DNA from: Parietichytrium sp. I65-24A
Taxonomy: Eukaryota > Sar > Bigyra > Thraustochytrida > Thraustochytriidae
Length of the DNA: 64,000 bases
Reading direction: 5' to 3'
Assembly (NCBI GenBank): GCA_012862575.1
Contig: BLSF01000084.1
Span: forward strand, 1 to 64,000
The notes under the pieces are model-generated. The model had not been told where the DNA came from and did no database searches. It saw nothing but the letters and a program-made list of their open reading frames with translations. Shown piece after piece: positions 1 to 9,750 of this stretch (the stretch's first letter is position 1; the number at the start of each line of letters is the position of its first letter). A program made the translations under genes and the position numbers.

Positions 1-3000
1 GTCAAGCTCGTTGACCCAGTGTGCTCGATTGTAGAGACATCTTCAACGAGTGTCACCGTTTCCAGTTCTGAGATTGAGCTCGCATCAAACGAGACTGCCT
101 CTATGTGAACAAGCCCACCAGAGCTAATATACAAGTCCTTTGTATACCCGCCAACGTGCTCGATAGATTGGGAGTCTGTGCTATCAAGGTACAAGGTGGA
201 AAGCATGTGCAGTTCAGCTACGCCTGAGATTTTGTCTTGGTCAAAACTAACATCTTCAACGTTCACAACCCCTTGTGATGACGCAATGTTAAGTTCTTCA
301 GCTCCAGAGTGCAGAATGCGTGACGTATTTTTTTCAAGCTCAAGCGCATCAACGCCAGATATCGCTTTGCCGGAGAACACGAGATCTTCAATTTGGACCG
401 TTCCGATGATAGAGTAGATGTGTAGTCGGTCATCTCCCTCATGCACAATTTTAGCATCTGAAGCAGACATGCCCACCTCAGACAATTTTGAGATGGCAGA
501 CTCATTAAATTCAATCTGCTCAATTTCTACGATTCCATCTTGGGCAAGAATTGAAAGTAAACTCTGATTTACAGATTGCAAACCTGTTGGGGATAGTGAA
601 ATCTCTTCTCCAAGTAGAATGGAGTTCTGATCTACAACCCGTATAGTTTCATGCCCAAGTTTACCGCCTGCACCGTAGACTGCCAAGTACATTTCTGGCT
701 GCGAATCCGCGAACAAGTCCAGAGCCGTGAAGGAAAACGAACCTATGTCTAAGTTTGCTGCTGCAACCAATTCGGTCACACCAACAACTTTTGAGCTCCC
801 CGAAACCTCAGTCCATTGCTGCCCATCAAAATGAAGCAACACAGAGCTGTTGGGGGGCAAGGTAATGTCTCCTTGGGTATAGTCTTCGTCCATGTTATGA
901 AGCAGCATCAGCTGACCGTGTGTGGCTCCCTCAGTCTCGAGAATTATTTCGTTTCGGGTATTTGAGGCTTGGTCCGAAGCGATGGTTACGGCACTCATAT
1001 TTGCGGTGATCACAATGCTCTCTGCTGCGACAATTGCGTAATCCTGAATACTTAGCGTTGTGCGAGCAAGCAGATGCCCTGCAACCGACAGTTTTCCTTC
1101 GTCCAAAAGCGTGATGTCAGACGACACAGTAATGTTTCCAAAACCGGGCTCGATTGATCCGCGCGAAAGCTCTCCCGTTTCTGTGATGTCTTCAAAATTT
1201 CCTGTAGTGAGAACAAGTCCCGTGGAGATATTGTGGGGGAGAACAAGGACAGCATCTTGCTGTGCTGGGCTGCCGTGAAGCGCAAAGCGGATAGAATAGG
1301 TGTCGGAGCGCTCGTTTTTCATCACTACGGGCTCTTCCCCCACAAGAACTGTGTCCAACCGGAGGAAGTCATCATGACCGGCGAGCCCCACGACCACGTT
1401 CCCGAGGAGATAGGTAACGCTATCGCTGTCTCTGTTGTTCTCAATGTATACATCATTCTCGGATATCAGCTGGTTCATTGTAATCCCTAGACCGCCTTCC
1501 ACGGTGAGATTGTGGATGAGCTTCAAATGAAGTTGGTCAAAGTTTACCTTTGAAACATTTAGCGCCCCGACAGAGAGGTACTCGATATCGTTTTGCGGGG
1601 CAAGGTCGCGCGAAAGAAGGGTGGCATCTGTTATGTCGAGGGTTCCGAGAATATTTACCCTGTTGGCGTCAAGAACTCCAGTGACAGAGGAGAAAACCGT
1701 GGTGACATTCCCTGCTCGAAGAGCGGAATCTTCTCCAATGTCTATATCTCCAAAGCCAGCGCTAATTTCACCTTCGACAATCGTACCCGAAAATGATGCG
1801 TTCCCGTCAACAAATAGACCGGACGTGGCATGCAATGCAGAGTTCTCTACCCAAACTTTTGCTGAATCGATTCTAAGGACTGTGTCTTCTCCACCCCTGG
1901 AGACAACAAAGTCGCTCACGGTCTGCTTGAAAGCAGTCTCGATGTTGCCTTCGGATTGCGCGCTTGTAAAAGTCAGAGACCCTTCTTGCTCGCTAGTATT
2001 GAGGTATACTCTGGGGCTGGATGCAAGGTTCTCCTGATGAATGAGGAGGCTAGGGGAATTTATTTCGCGATCTGCTGTGACGGGGTGAGAGATCCTTACG
2101 CTTTCTGCTGAATCAAAGCTAATCAAAGCATCCTGGAGGAAGAGCGCTCCATCCAATTGAGTGTCTCCATCAACGTGTAACCGCTGTTTTGGGTCATCAG
2201 TTCCTACTCCAATTTTTGTGTACACACTGTTTGCTCCGAGGGCAACTATGGATTCGCTCCCAGGCTGTAGGATCAAGTTCTTTGCGGAGCGGATTTGAAG
2301 CGCATGATCGGTGGATTTGATGTAAGCATTCAACACGAACCTGTCGTTCTCGTTATACTCGCCGAACTCAATCATCGTTGTGGACTCTTCCGTGCTTGAA
2401 GTCGGCGCCGAAGTTGCATCCTCGGTTCGTCTGCGCACGTAGGAGCCAGGCCTTTTCGGCTCGGATCGCCCTGTAGACCCTTCCTTGAAAGGAGGCTGAT
2501 CCTCGGTCGCATCGTCCTTACTAGTAGCGGTTGTGGTAATCTCGGCGGGGCCACCCGTGCGTTCGGAGCGACTCTCAGTGTCGCTTAAATGTGCGTCTCT
2601 TTGCATTAAAATACGCTCGCCACTCGCAGATAGTCCTGAGGTCTCTGTGTCTGAAGCGGAAGACTGCGTGCCGCCTCTACTACTTAGGCGAACAGTTGTT
2701 TGGGTTTCCGATTCCTCCTTTGAAGAGATCTCCAAGTCCGCATTCGGGTCCAAGCGGTGAATACCAATACTGCCATCCGAGGTGAAGGTTGATCTCTCTT
2801 GTATTAAAAGATTTGCAAGGTCAAACTCAATACCATAATATTGCTGCAGGAGCAGAGCCACGATCCACAAGATCAAGAGCGAAAAGCTGGTGACGGATAC
2901 AACGTAGATCAAATAGCGCAGTGCTCTCTTTCTGTATTTGAACGGATTGTAGCTTAGATCTCTCGCTGTCAAGAGTTTGTTGGCCTCTTTTTCTGTTAGT

Positions 3001-3278
3001 ATTTTGTGCGGTGCGAAAAGTTTGGATTTGCGCTTTCCTACTTGATTGAGCATGAAAGGGTCTTGGCCGTCCTTGTCCTGATCCCCGCTTTCTTCATCCG
3101 AGTCGGACTCGAGCCCGACTTCATTACGTACATCGTCCTCGCTGTCATCGATTCCAGCTTCCCGCAGCGCGTTCTGAAACTCTTCCCTTCCGTTCGTTAC
3201 CCTGGAGCTCTCGAGGCCCTGACTGTTGCGCCTGTCCTTATCAGCACGCTTTTCTGCCCAGTGCAAGTACTCGTCCAT
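1..3278 (-). CDS. Type II membrane protein with long solenoid-like repeat ectodomain (3'-truncated)
   Basis: The frame opens at an ATG at 3278 and runs without a stop off the left edge, giving about 1,092 codons with the C-terminus missing. I read both ends of the frame directly. Residues 1-115 are acidic and hydrophilic, one hydrophobic helix lies at about 118-140, and no signal peptide precedes it, so a type II orientation is inferred. A Ser/Thr-rich stalk follows. Near residue 356 comes VGTDDPKQRLHVDGD, which resembles the GIGT.NP..LHV.G motif of phage tail-fibre and adhesin-like proteins. The last 200 visible residues are tandem units of about 43 residues built on ISGV..L, I.H.G and a V.IE.V.F strand, which suggests a beta-solenoid. 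I do not recognise the family. A surface or Golgi-lumen structural or adhesive role is inference. Confidence 0.8.
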   Translation of the reverse strand, partial: MDEYLHWAEKRADKDRRNSQGLESSRVTNGREEFQNALREAGIDDSEDDVRNEVGLESDSDEESGDQDKDGQDPFMLNQVGKRKSKLFAPHKILTEKEANKLLTARDLSYNPFKYRKRALRYLIYVVSVTSFSLLILWIVALLLQQYYGIEFDLANLLIQERSTFTSDGSIGIHRLDPNADLEISSKEESETQTTVRLSSRGGTQSSASDTETSGLSASGERILMQRDAHLSDTESRSERTGGPAEITTTATSKDDATEDQPPFKEGSTGRSEPKRPGSYVRRRTEDATSAPTSSTEESTTMIEFGEYNENDRFVLNAYIKSTDHALQIRSAKNLILQPGSESIVALGANSVYTKIGVGTDDPKQRLHVDGDTQLDGALFLQDALISFDSAESVRISHPVTADREINSPSLLIHQENLASSPRVYLNTSEQEGSLTFTSAQSEGNIETAFKQTVSDFVVSRGGEDTVLRIDSAKVWVENSALHATSGLFVDGNASFSGTIVEGEISAGFGDIDIGEDSALRAGNVTTVFSSVTGVLDANRVNILGTLDITDATLLSRDLAPQNDIEYLSVGALNVSKVNFDQLHLKLIHNLTVEGGLGITMNQLISENDVYIENNRDSDSVTYLLGNVVVGLAGHDDFLRLDTVLVGEEPVVMKNERSDTYSIRFALHGSPAQQDAVLVLPHNISTGLVLTTGNFEDITETGELSRGSIEPGFGNITVSSDITLLDEGKLSVAGHLLARTTLSIQDYAIVAAESIVITANMSAVTIASDQASNTRNEIILETEGATHGQLMLLHNMDEDYTQGDITLPPNSSVLLHFDGQQWTEVSGSSKVVGVTELVAAANLDIGSFSFTALDLFADSQPEMYLAVYGAGGKLGHETIRVVDQNSILLGEEISLSPTGLQSVNQSLLSILAQDGIVEIEQIEFNESAISKLSEVGMSASDAKIVHEGDDRLHIYSIIGTVQIEDLVFSGKAISGVDALELEKNTSRILHSGAEELNIASSQGVVNVEDVSFDQDKISGVAELHMLSTLYLDSTDSQSIEHVGGYTKDLYISSGGLVHIEAVSFDASSISELETVTLVEDVSTIEHTGSTSL

Positions 3279-4574
3279 GCTACCCCCCTTGTCCCACAGC
3301 TACTGTCTGCTCCGGAATCTTCGTTTTCAAATCCAGCAAATGCGGAACTCCTCTAGCTCGTTGTCTTAGCAGTTGCGTTCGAACGCAGCAGTCAAGCGCA
3401 AGTGGAATTGGAATAACAAGTGCGCCCACAAACTCAATCCACCCAGCTTATGGGAGCACAGTTGCTCCCTGACCTGCGCAACCTCTGCGCCGTGTCCGCT
3501 TTGCAACGTGAAGAGAGGCGAGTGCTTTCTCTTCCCTCCACTTGCCCGTCCCCTCCTCTGTTGTTGTTGTTGTTGTTGTTGTTGTTCTTCTTCTTCTTCT
3601 TCTTCTCCTCTCCGCACTTGACCACCTGCGCTGAAAGGACTTTGTTTGTGGCAGTTCCTTGCCCCACGGTCGCAGCCAGCACGGAGTATACTCTCTCTGT
3701 CTCTCTCTGTTTCTCTCAGTGGGTGTGTATGCGTATGTGTATGTGTGTGTATCCCTTGGAACCTGTGTTCTGTGCCACAGTGAGGGCTGTGAGGAGCGAG
3801 CAGAAAAGCAAAAGTTTGAAGTTTTTTTGGTTTTTTTGAAAGCTAATTTTCCCCCCATCCGCTAAGGTTCAAGGAAAGGTTAGTGTTTGGAGTAGTTGGA
3901 GCATATCTGAGGTGAGAAAGATACTGCGTGACTCTAGGTCACACTGTGTTTGATGGGAACCGCGCACTTTTAAGTGTATGAATAATGATCAGAAATTTAG
4001 GTGTGCGAAGGGTACAAGATTAAGAAGTCGGGACGCTGCCGTTGCAAGGGTCTTGTGCATCGCAAAATTTTCCGCGATTCAAGGTCGGAGCACAGCTCTT
4101 TGTTCCTCTGGGCCGATTGTTCATCGTGTTCGTCGTCATGATCACCATACCTGGCGTTTGTTCGTGCTTTGTCGTATCACTCAAAAAAGCCTGCCCCTCC
4201 TTGGCCCCTGACGGCTTTGTGGGAACGCAAGCTCTTCACCAAAAGGCAAAGAAGCTCGGAAACTAACCAAGCAAATCGAGAGCTATCTAAATTCTGAACA
4301 AGAATCAACTTCGCTTCAAGCCAACTCCGATCGCAGCTCTTGACGCTTCTCTACATTTAACTCCACTACCTTCTCCCTACTCTATCTAGTAGAGTAGTAG
4401 AGCCTAGCTATCTTGATCTAACGATCTCTACTTGTCCTCGAGATTCACCCATCCATCACCATTTCCCACAGTTGCCACAAGTTTTCCCCCAAGTTTCCCC
4501 CCAAGTTTTCCCTCAGTTCCCCACAGCCCCCCCCGCCACAGCTGCCGAAAAATAATATTTCCCCCCTCTGAGCG
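3279..4574. other. Divergent intergenic region
   Basis: This lies between two divergently transcribed genes. It holds a TTG/TTC trinucleotide tract at 3559-3607, a CT- and GT-rich stretch at 3690-3755, and C-rich runs at 4480-4565 just before the next start codon. Short open frames here follow the low-complexity tracts and have no recognisable domain. Promoter activity in both directions is inferred from the layout. Confidence 0.6.
3559..3607. repeat. TTG/TTC trinucleotide microsatellite
   Basis: About nine TTG units run directly into about seven TTC units. It is open in several frames on both strands, which creates spurious poly-Gln, poly-Asn, poly-Leu and poly-Ser frames. Confidence 0.9.
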
Positions 4575-5150
4575 ATGGAGCCCTCTCACATCTCTCGGCG
4601 TTTGTCTCTGCACGCCTCCGTGATCCCTCCTTCCGCGCCGAGCGTGTCCTCGTGCGCGTCGCTGCTGCTGGGTCGCCAGCACCAGAACCAACACCAGCAG
4701 CAGCAGCAGCAGCAGCACGAGGGCAGCCACAGCTTCTCGCGCGAGCTGTCGCGCGTGCAGCTGGAGCTGTCGCAGCTGGGCGCCCGGCTGACGTCAGCGC
4801 CGCGCGAGCGCGCGTACTACCGCGAGGAGGCGCGGCGCGTGCGGGCGCGGTGCGAGGAGGAGGTGCGCGAGGTGGAGCAGCTGCGTTCGCGGCTTGCGCA
4901 AGCAAGGAGGAAGAGGGCGCGCATGGAGGCGCAGGAGGCGCTGGCGGCCAAGGTGGAAGAGGAGGCGCCGCAGGGGCGACAGGGGCTGGAGACGGCGCTG
5001 GAGGATGCGAAGAAGCGGGTGGAAATGCTGGAGGCCAAGAGGAGCGAGGTCAAGCACAAGCATGAGCTGAGGGGAAGACAGGTGCAGCTGCTTGTGAGGG
5101 CGGTCGCGGAGCTGGAGACTGTGCTTGCGAGGGAGGATGAGAGCGAGTGA
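4575..5150 (+). CDS. Small coiled-coil protein, unknown function
   Basis: A 191-residue frame with an ATG start. A Ser-rich N-terminus with a short poly-Gln tract (about residues 40-47, CAG repeat in DNA) is followed from about residue 55 to the end by a charged helix rich in Glu, Arg and Leu with heptad-like spacing (for example RVQLELSQLGARL and QLRSRLAQARRKRARMEA). There is no catalytic or membrane motif. Third codon positions are strongly GC-rich, as in p115/USO1 near the right end, which supports real coding. I do not recognise the family. A homo- or hetero-oligomeric structural role is inferred from the coiled coil alone. Confidence 0.6.
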   Translation: MEPSHISRRLSLHASVIPPSAPSVSSCASLLLGRQHQNQHQQQQQQQHEGSHSFSRELSRVQLELSQLGARLTSAPRERAYYREEARRVRARCEEEVREVEQLRSRLAQARRKRARMEAQEALAAKVEEEAPQGRQGLETALEDAKKRVEMLEAKRSEVKHKHELRGRQVQLLVRAVAELETVLAREDESE

Positions 5151-5727
5151 CTGGAGCACTGGAGCAGTGGCATCTGGAGTGCGCCAGGGACGTGGGCTGC
5201 ACCAAGTGTTGGTGGTTGGTGCTGATGGAAGAATAGAGAGGCGCAGTCGCAAGCCGGAGATCAACGCGTGGTGCTTGATGATTGGTGATTGGTGCTTGGT
5301 GTTGGACGCCTGGCGTCCGTCATTTTTAAGCAGTCTGCACAAGTGAAGACTCCGCGATTCGCACTAGGCGGATGCTCGCCCTGGAGAAAGATTAACGCTG
5401 CCGCTTTGATATGCTATTTTGAGGAGACACCTTTTGAGAGCGCCGACCTGTTATTGCCGCTCGTATTCCTATCAAACCTGTTTTTATATTATAAAAAGCT
5501 GATTCTTTTTCCACATTTCTTGATTAAAAATGCAGTCTTCATTTCTTCAATCCGGGATCATGGAATCTCTCTCCCCTGTCGGCGCGCCTCCAAAAGAAGG
5601 AAAGACGTCGCTCTCGCAATCCATTCCCATGTACCGCGGAAGACAAAACAAATAAAAAAACAAATAAAAAACTCTATGTTGTGATTGTTTTTGGTCTTGA
5701 GAAGAAAAAGAATTACTTTTTTTTGTA
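5151..5727. other. Convergent 3' intergenic region
   Basis: This is the shared downstream region of the small coiled-coil gene and the epsilon-COP gene. It is AT-rich toward 5640-5720 with AAATAAAA-like stretches that could serve as polyadenylation signals. No convincing coding frame was seen. Confidence 0.5.
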
Positions 5728-6603
5728 TTACTTGGAGAACTGTGCAAAAGCCTGCTCGCAGCTTGCCGCCTGCAGAACGAGCGGGTGCGATGGAGACAGG
5801 GTTTTCAGCTGGCTCAAAAGTTGCTCGATCTTGGCGTATGGCTTGCTTGTGTTGGCAGAGCAGCAGAGGAGGTTGGCGATAATGTCTGGGTCGTTAGCGT
5901 TCTTAGCGGCTGCTTCCGCGAGCAGCTTTTCGGCCTCGTCGAAATTCTTCATTTGCATCTGAGAGACAGCCAAAGAGTTGAGCAGCAGAGGCGAGGAGAT
6001 GGTCTTATCAATCTGCTCTTGGAAAATGTAGGCCGCCTCCTGGAACCTGGTGCCTCCACTGGACAAATTGACCCAGGCGTTCGCCAGCTGAGTCAGAGTG
6101 GAGTCGTCGTCCAGGCGCTGCATCTTTTGCAGCTCTTCCTGAGCCTGCTCCACGCAGTTCAATGACAAGTAGATCTGTACTTTCAAGGCGCCATGCTCTA
6201 ACGAGTTTGGAGATCGCAGCGCCTTGAGAGCTTCTTTCGTGTCGCCTTGTCTGAAGAACACCAACCCTGCTATTAGCTGCACGGTCTGGTTATCCTTGGT
6301 CATGTCGTCAGCCAGCCATTGCTGCAAGGTTTCGCACACTGCCTCGGCGTTTGAAGGAGAGGTAACGTACTGGGCCAGGAGCTTGACCGCCATGATATCC
6401 GTGGAAGAAGGGCCCTGGCCGTCGATCATCTCCAAAACCTTGTTGGCCTTGCCTTGCGCGATGTAACACCGATACCTGAACACATCTCTGTCAATGCTTT
6501 CCCTGTCATTCCCCGGCATGAATTGCTGCGCTTCGTCCAAGGCTGCATCAAAATTGCCCAGCCAGAACATGTTGCGCACCGAGAACAGATCATCTACCTC
6601 CAT
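5728..6603 (-). CDS. COPE: Coatomer subunit epsilon (epsilon-COP)
   Basis: This 291-residue protein is close to the usual length of about 300. It begins MEVDDLFSVRNMFWLGNF, matching the family start in which a short acidic lead precedes the first helix of a TPR-like superhelix. Helix pairs run through the whole length, including ADDMTKDNQTVQLIAGLVF and the late AEKLLAEAAAKNANDPDI motif with its NLLCCS continuation, which are typical of epsilon-COP. In the family this subunit binds alpha-COP in the B-subcomplex of COPI and acts in Golgi-to-ER retrograde vesicles. A single exon covers the whole protein. RER1 lies about 3 kb downstream, and its protein is itself a COPI cargo receptor. The start codon is a clear ATG. 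Confidence 0.95.
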   Translation of the reverse strand: MEVDDLFSVRNMFWLGNFDAALDEAQQFMPGNDRESIDRDVFRYRCYIAQGKANKVLEMIDGQGPSSTDIMAVKLLAQYVTSPSNAEAVCETLQQWLADDMTKDNQTVQLIAGLVFFRQGDTKEALKALRSPNSLEHGALKVQIYLSLNCVEQAQEELQKMQRLDDDSTLTQLANAWVNLSSGGTRFQEAAYIFQEQIDKTISSPLLLNSLAVSQMQMKNFDEAEKLLAEAAAKNANDPDIIANLLCCSANTSKPYAKIEQLLSQLKTLSPSHPLVLQAASCEQAFAQFSK

Positions 6604-7413
6604 CTTGCCTCAGACGTGACCGATCACTACTGCTACCGCTGTTTCTCCGCGCTCTCCGCACTGCTTCGCACTGGCGCTGCTTGTTCTTGTTCTTATTCTT
6701 GTTCTTGCACTTCTCGGCCTGCGAAACTGTGGTCGAACTAGTAGTTCTCCTCTTCCCACGTCGTGCCACGTGGTCCTCCTCGCTCTTCACTCTTGCCCAC
6801 AATGCCAAACCGCTTCAGTCGCTTCAGTCGAGCGAGACCGTAGGATGGATTTTTATTCGCCTAGAAAATGCACCAAAAATCGCTCATATTGAAGCTCGTA
6901 AATGTAGTTACTAAATACCGATGATAAACTGGCAATTGAGGCAAGCACGCGCCCGAAATCGCAGAAAAAAAGGCTACACGTCACTGGCACCCTATAGTGA
7001 CGAGAAACGACATGGATGCGTCTGGGGGCCACTTAGCGATGCCTCTAGGACTGGGGCGGATCGTCTTTCTCCGCTAGCACTGACTACCGTGATCGGTAGG
7101 AAAACGCTTCCCGTTTCTATCTTGTCTTTTCCCTCTTTTCCCTAAAAACAAAAAGTTGAAAACTTTTGACATACTTGGACCGTCGCTCTCACTCGTCCGC
7201 TAGCTAGCTAGCCAGCCTGAGCCAGGGGCCTTGCACGCGGTCGGAGCCCTGCATCCCGGTTCTTGCGCCAAGAACCGGCTTCGTTTTCTTCCGGTTCTCC
7301 TGCCGCTCACAACACTCACAACGCTCGCAGTCACGGCCATTGGAGCTTTTTTTTTTTGACGCATCGCGAGGAAAGAGATCGATCAAAGAGAAAAGATTTC
7401 TGAAAAGCGAAGA
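6604..7413. other. Divergent promoter region of COPE and the WW-galactosyltransferase gene
   Basis: An 810-base head-to-head spacer. It contains a TTGTTC/TTCTTG-rich tract at about 6685-6710, tandem CTAG-type tetranucleotides at 7198-7212, and a poly-T run at 7348-7358 before the downstream start. No gene is recognised. Confidence 0.5.
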
Positions 7414-8547
7414 ATGGACGACGATAAAGAGCTGCCGGAAGGCTGGACGAAGGAGTTTTCCCGGTCGCAGCAGCGGCATTATTACTACCATGCTCAGTCA
7501 AAGAGATCGGTGTGGGAGTTTGCGGACCTGGCCAAAGAGTATCCTGAAGATGACAAGGAGGAAAAGCGTCAACGCCGCGGCAGTGATAGCGATGGGGACG
7601 GCGGGGAAAGCGAAAAGGATCGTGAGGTTGAAAATGTGGACGGACAGCGAACAGAAGAAGACCTGAAGCGGCCCCGCGTCGAGTCTGAGGAGACGAGGAG
7701 CAAAGCAGCGGAGGACGTTCCGATAAAGAGGGTCAGAGGAGAGAAACCGGGAACCAGCGTTCTGATTCTTGTGCCCTTTAGGGATTTGCACGAGAAACAG
7801 CAGCGCGCCAAACACCTCGCGGAATTCGTGCCTCACATGTCAGAGTTTCTTGGTGAGAATCCAGGTATTGGTGACTACCATATCCTCGTCATTGAGCAGA
7901 GCGACGACGGGCGGAAATTCAATCGCGGAAAGCTATTAAACATTGGATTCAAGTACGCCTGCGAAAAGCTTGGGGATTTTGACAGCTATGTGTTCCATGA
8001 TGTCGACCTTCTGCCTTTGGGTCCACTCAAGGATTGGTACGCCAAAAAACCGTCACGCCCAATCCACATTGCCAAGTGCTGGGATAGGTACAACAACAAT
8101 CCAAATTATCTGGGTGGAATCACCGCGTTCAGCAAGCGCGATTTTGTTGCAGTTGATGGTTTCCCAAATACATTTTGGGGCTGGGGTGGAGAGGATGATG
8201 AGCTATTGAAGAGGGTGCACGAGCAAAGGTTCCGCTTGGATGGGCCGAGCAAGACGCTCCCGAATGCCGTGCGAGACCTGGAGGAGATGGATCTCAAAAC
8301 CAAGCTGGACATGCTGAAAAAAACTGATTGGAAGTGTAATGTCAAGTGGGAAGCTAGGGATGAGCACGAAAAGTATCGCAGGCAAAAGAGGGACATTCCT
8401 TGGTGGGGTTTAAGTGGGGTAAAGTACAAGCTGTTAGAAACGTCAACACTATCCGAGCATGCCACGAAAATTACTGTGGACGTCTTGTTCAACCTCAATA
8501 GCGATGGCTCGGACCACTGGGCCAATCACACAACCGAGTGGAAGTGA
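7414..8547 (+). CDS. WW-domain / beta-1,4-galactosyltransferase-family fusion protein
   Basis: A 377-residue protein from an ATG. Residues 6-36 form a WW domain (LPEGWTKEFSRSQQRHYYY, second aromatic in SVWEF). Residues 40-110 are charged and contain basic clusters (EKRQRR, LKRPRV, IKRVRG) that look like nuclear-import signals. From residue 115 there is a GT7-type glycosyltransferase: VPFRDL opens the fold, then FNRGKLLNIGF, the metal-binding HDVD at 195-198, and the acceptor-site FWGWGGEDDE at 254-263. The closest known group is beta-1,4-galactosyltransferase, especially the B4GALT7 type. Normal members are type II Golgi proteins, but no signal anchor is visible here. Catalysis (UDP-galactose transfer) is inferred from intact motifs. 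Location may be cytosolic or nuclear, unless an upstream exon supplies an anchor. Confidence 0.85.
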   Translation: MDDDKELPEGWTKEFSRSQQRHYYYHAQSKRSVWEFADLAKEYPEDDKEEKRQRRGSDSDGDGGESEKDREVENVDGQRTEEDLKRPRVESEETRSKAAEDVPIKRVRGEKPGTSVLILVPFRDLHEKQQRAKHLAEFVPHMSEFLGENPGIGDYHILVIEQSDDGRKFNRGKLLNIGFKYACEKLGDFDSYVFHDVDLLPLGPLKDWYAKKPSRPIHIAKCWDRYNNNPNYLGGITAFSKRDFVAVDGFPNTFWGWGGEDDELLKRVHEQRFRLDGPSKTLPNAVRDLEEMDLKTKLDMLKKTDWKCNVKWEARDEHEKYRRQKRDIPWWGLSGVKYKLLETSTLSEHATKITVDVLFNLNSDGSDHWANHTTEWK

Positions 8548-9750
8548 CCAAGCTCTCTATATGTCGTTCACAAGAACACCGACACCTGAATGTATGACAT
8601 TCTGGGAAAGAGTGATGCATCGCACTTTTACAAAAAGTAGATTATCGACGTTATAGGAGGCAAACTGAGCTCTTGGGTATGTGCGTCGCACGATCGCATC
8701 ATGTGCAAGGAAGGAAATACCTTCTTCCTTTCACGAGCTTGAACCACGTGCTTCAAAAATACTCGAGAACAACCACCTCTCTATGACCTGTCTATTCCTT
8801 GCCTCAGCGCTCCGGGACCTAAAACCTAACAGTAAGTTGTCAATGCCACAACGCAAGACCTTCGTTATCCCCCAATACAGCCTAATGCAGAGCAGAATTC
8901 AGATCTAGTAGCTATATTACGTAATCAAAACTAGAATGCAAACGTTAACTCGCTAAACATATTTCCTAACACATGACGTCAAGTGACAGCACAGCAAGCC
9001 AAGATTCTATTCGAGAGTACCGGTATAAAGTCTACCAAAAGTCAATAAGAGATGAAACTAGGAGGATCGCTAGCTACATGTTCCTGATTACTAGTGCAGC
9101 ACGCATAGCTGCTAGCTCTAGCCACAGTGTGACTGAGTTGACTACTACGACGGACCCTAATCAATACCCTATACAGCCAGAGCGAAACGTAGTGAAGACT
9201 GGATTACACAGCGGCGTAGATAGAAGAATAACAATGCGGTTCACCGTCGCTTTTACTAATCAAAATGCATAGCGGAGAGTGTAGAGAGTGGCGAAAGTGT
9301 TGTAGATGTTGTAGATGTCGTAGGCTGAGTGGAGAGACACTGTAGACATCTGTAGACAGAGAGAGAATGAGAGAGACAGAATGAGACAGAGACAGAGTGA
9401 GTGAGTGAGAGAGAGATCAGAAACAACCGCCACTCAACACGAAGGCCATCGAGAAATCGCGCTCGGCCACGCGTCTGTGCCAAGTGTCAGTGTAAGTGCA
9501 TCGCCACCGTGAAGGAAGATCGGGCCGTCCTTTCGACGTCGATACGTGCGCGCAAGTCGTTCAAGTTGTGTTACCGTCGCCGTTTCAACCTGCGTTTTGG
9601 GCGCTTGGATAGCTTGGATAAGAAGGATTTAGCTGCGTCGGGCGTCGGCTTGCTGGAGGCGTGGCGCGTGGAGGTTCGTCTGAGTCGTTGAAAGTTTGCG
9701 GCGTTTGCGGCGTTTGGTAGTTGGTTTGCATTTAGGAGAGAGTGGCAAAG
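8548..9750. other. Intergenic region upstream of RER1
   Basis: About 1.2 kb between two plus-strand genes. The first 700 bases are AT-richer and carry only short frames. 9300-9417 is a purine-rich low-complexity block (GAGAGA/GACAGA and TGTAGA units). 9440-9740 is GC-richer and probably the RER1 promoter and 5' leader. A 99-codon ATG frame at 8973-9272 has no recognisable domain and is not called. Confidence 0.5.

Noticed and set aside
6700-6725. TTCTCGGCCT word resembling the start of U2 snRNA
   Set aside because: Only ten bases match and the branch-site pairing sequence that must follow is absent.
8973-9272. 99-codon ATG frame
   Set aside because: It has no recognisable domain and sits in an AT-richer spacer with ordinary codon statistics for non-coding DNA.
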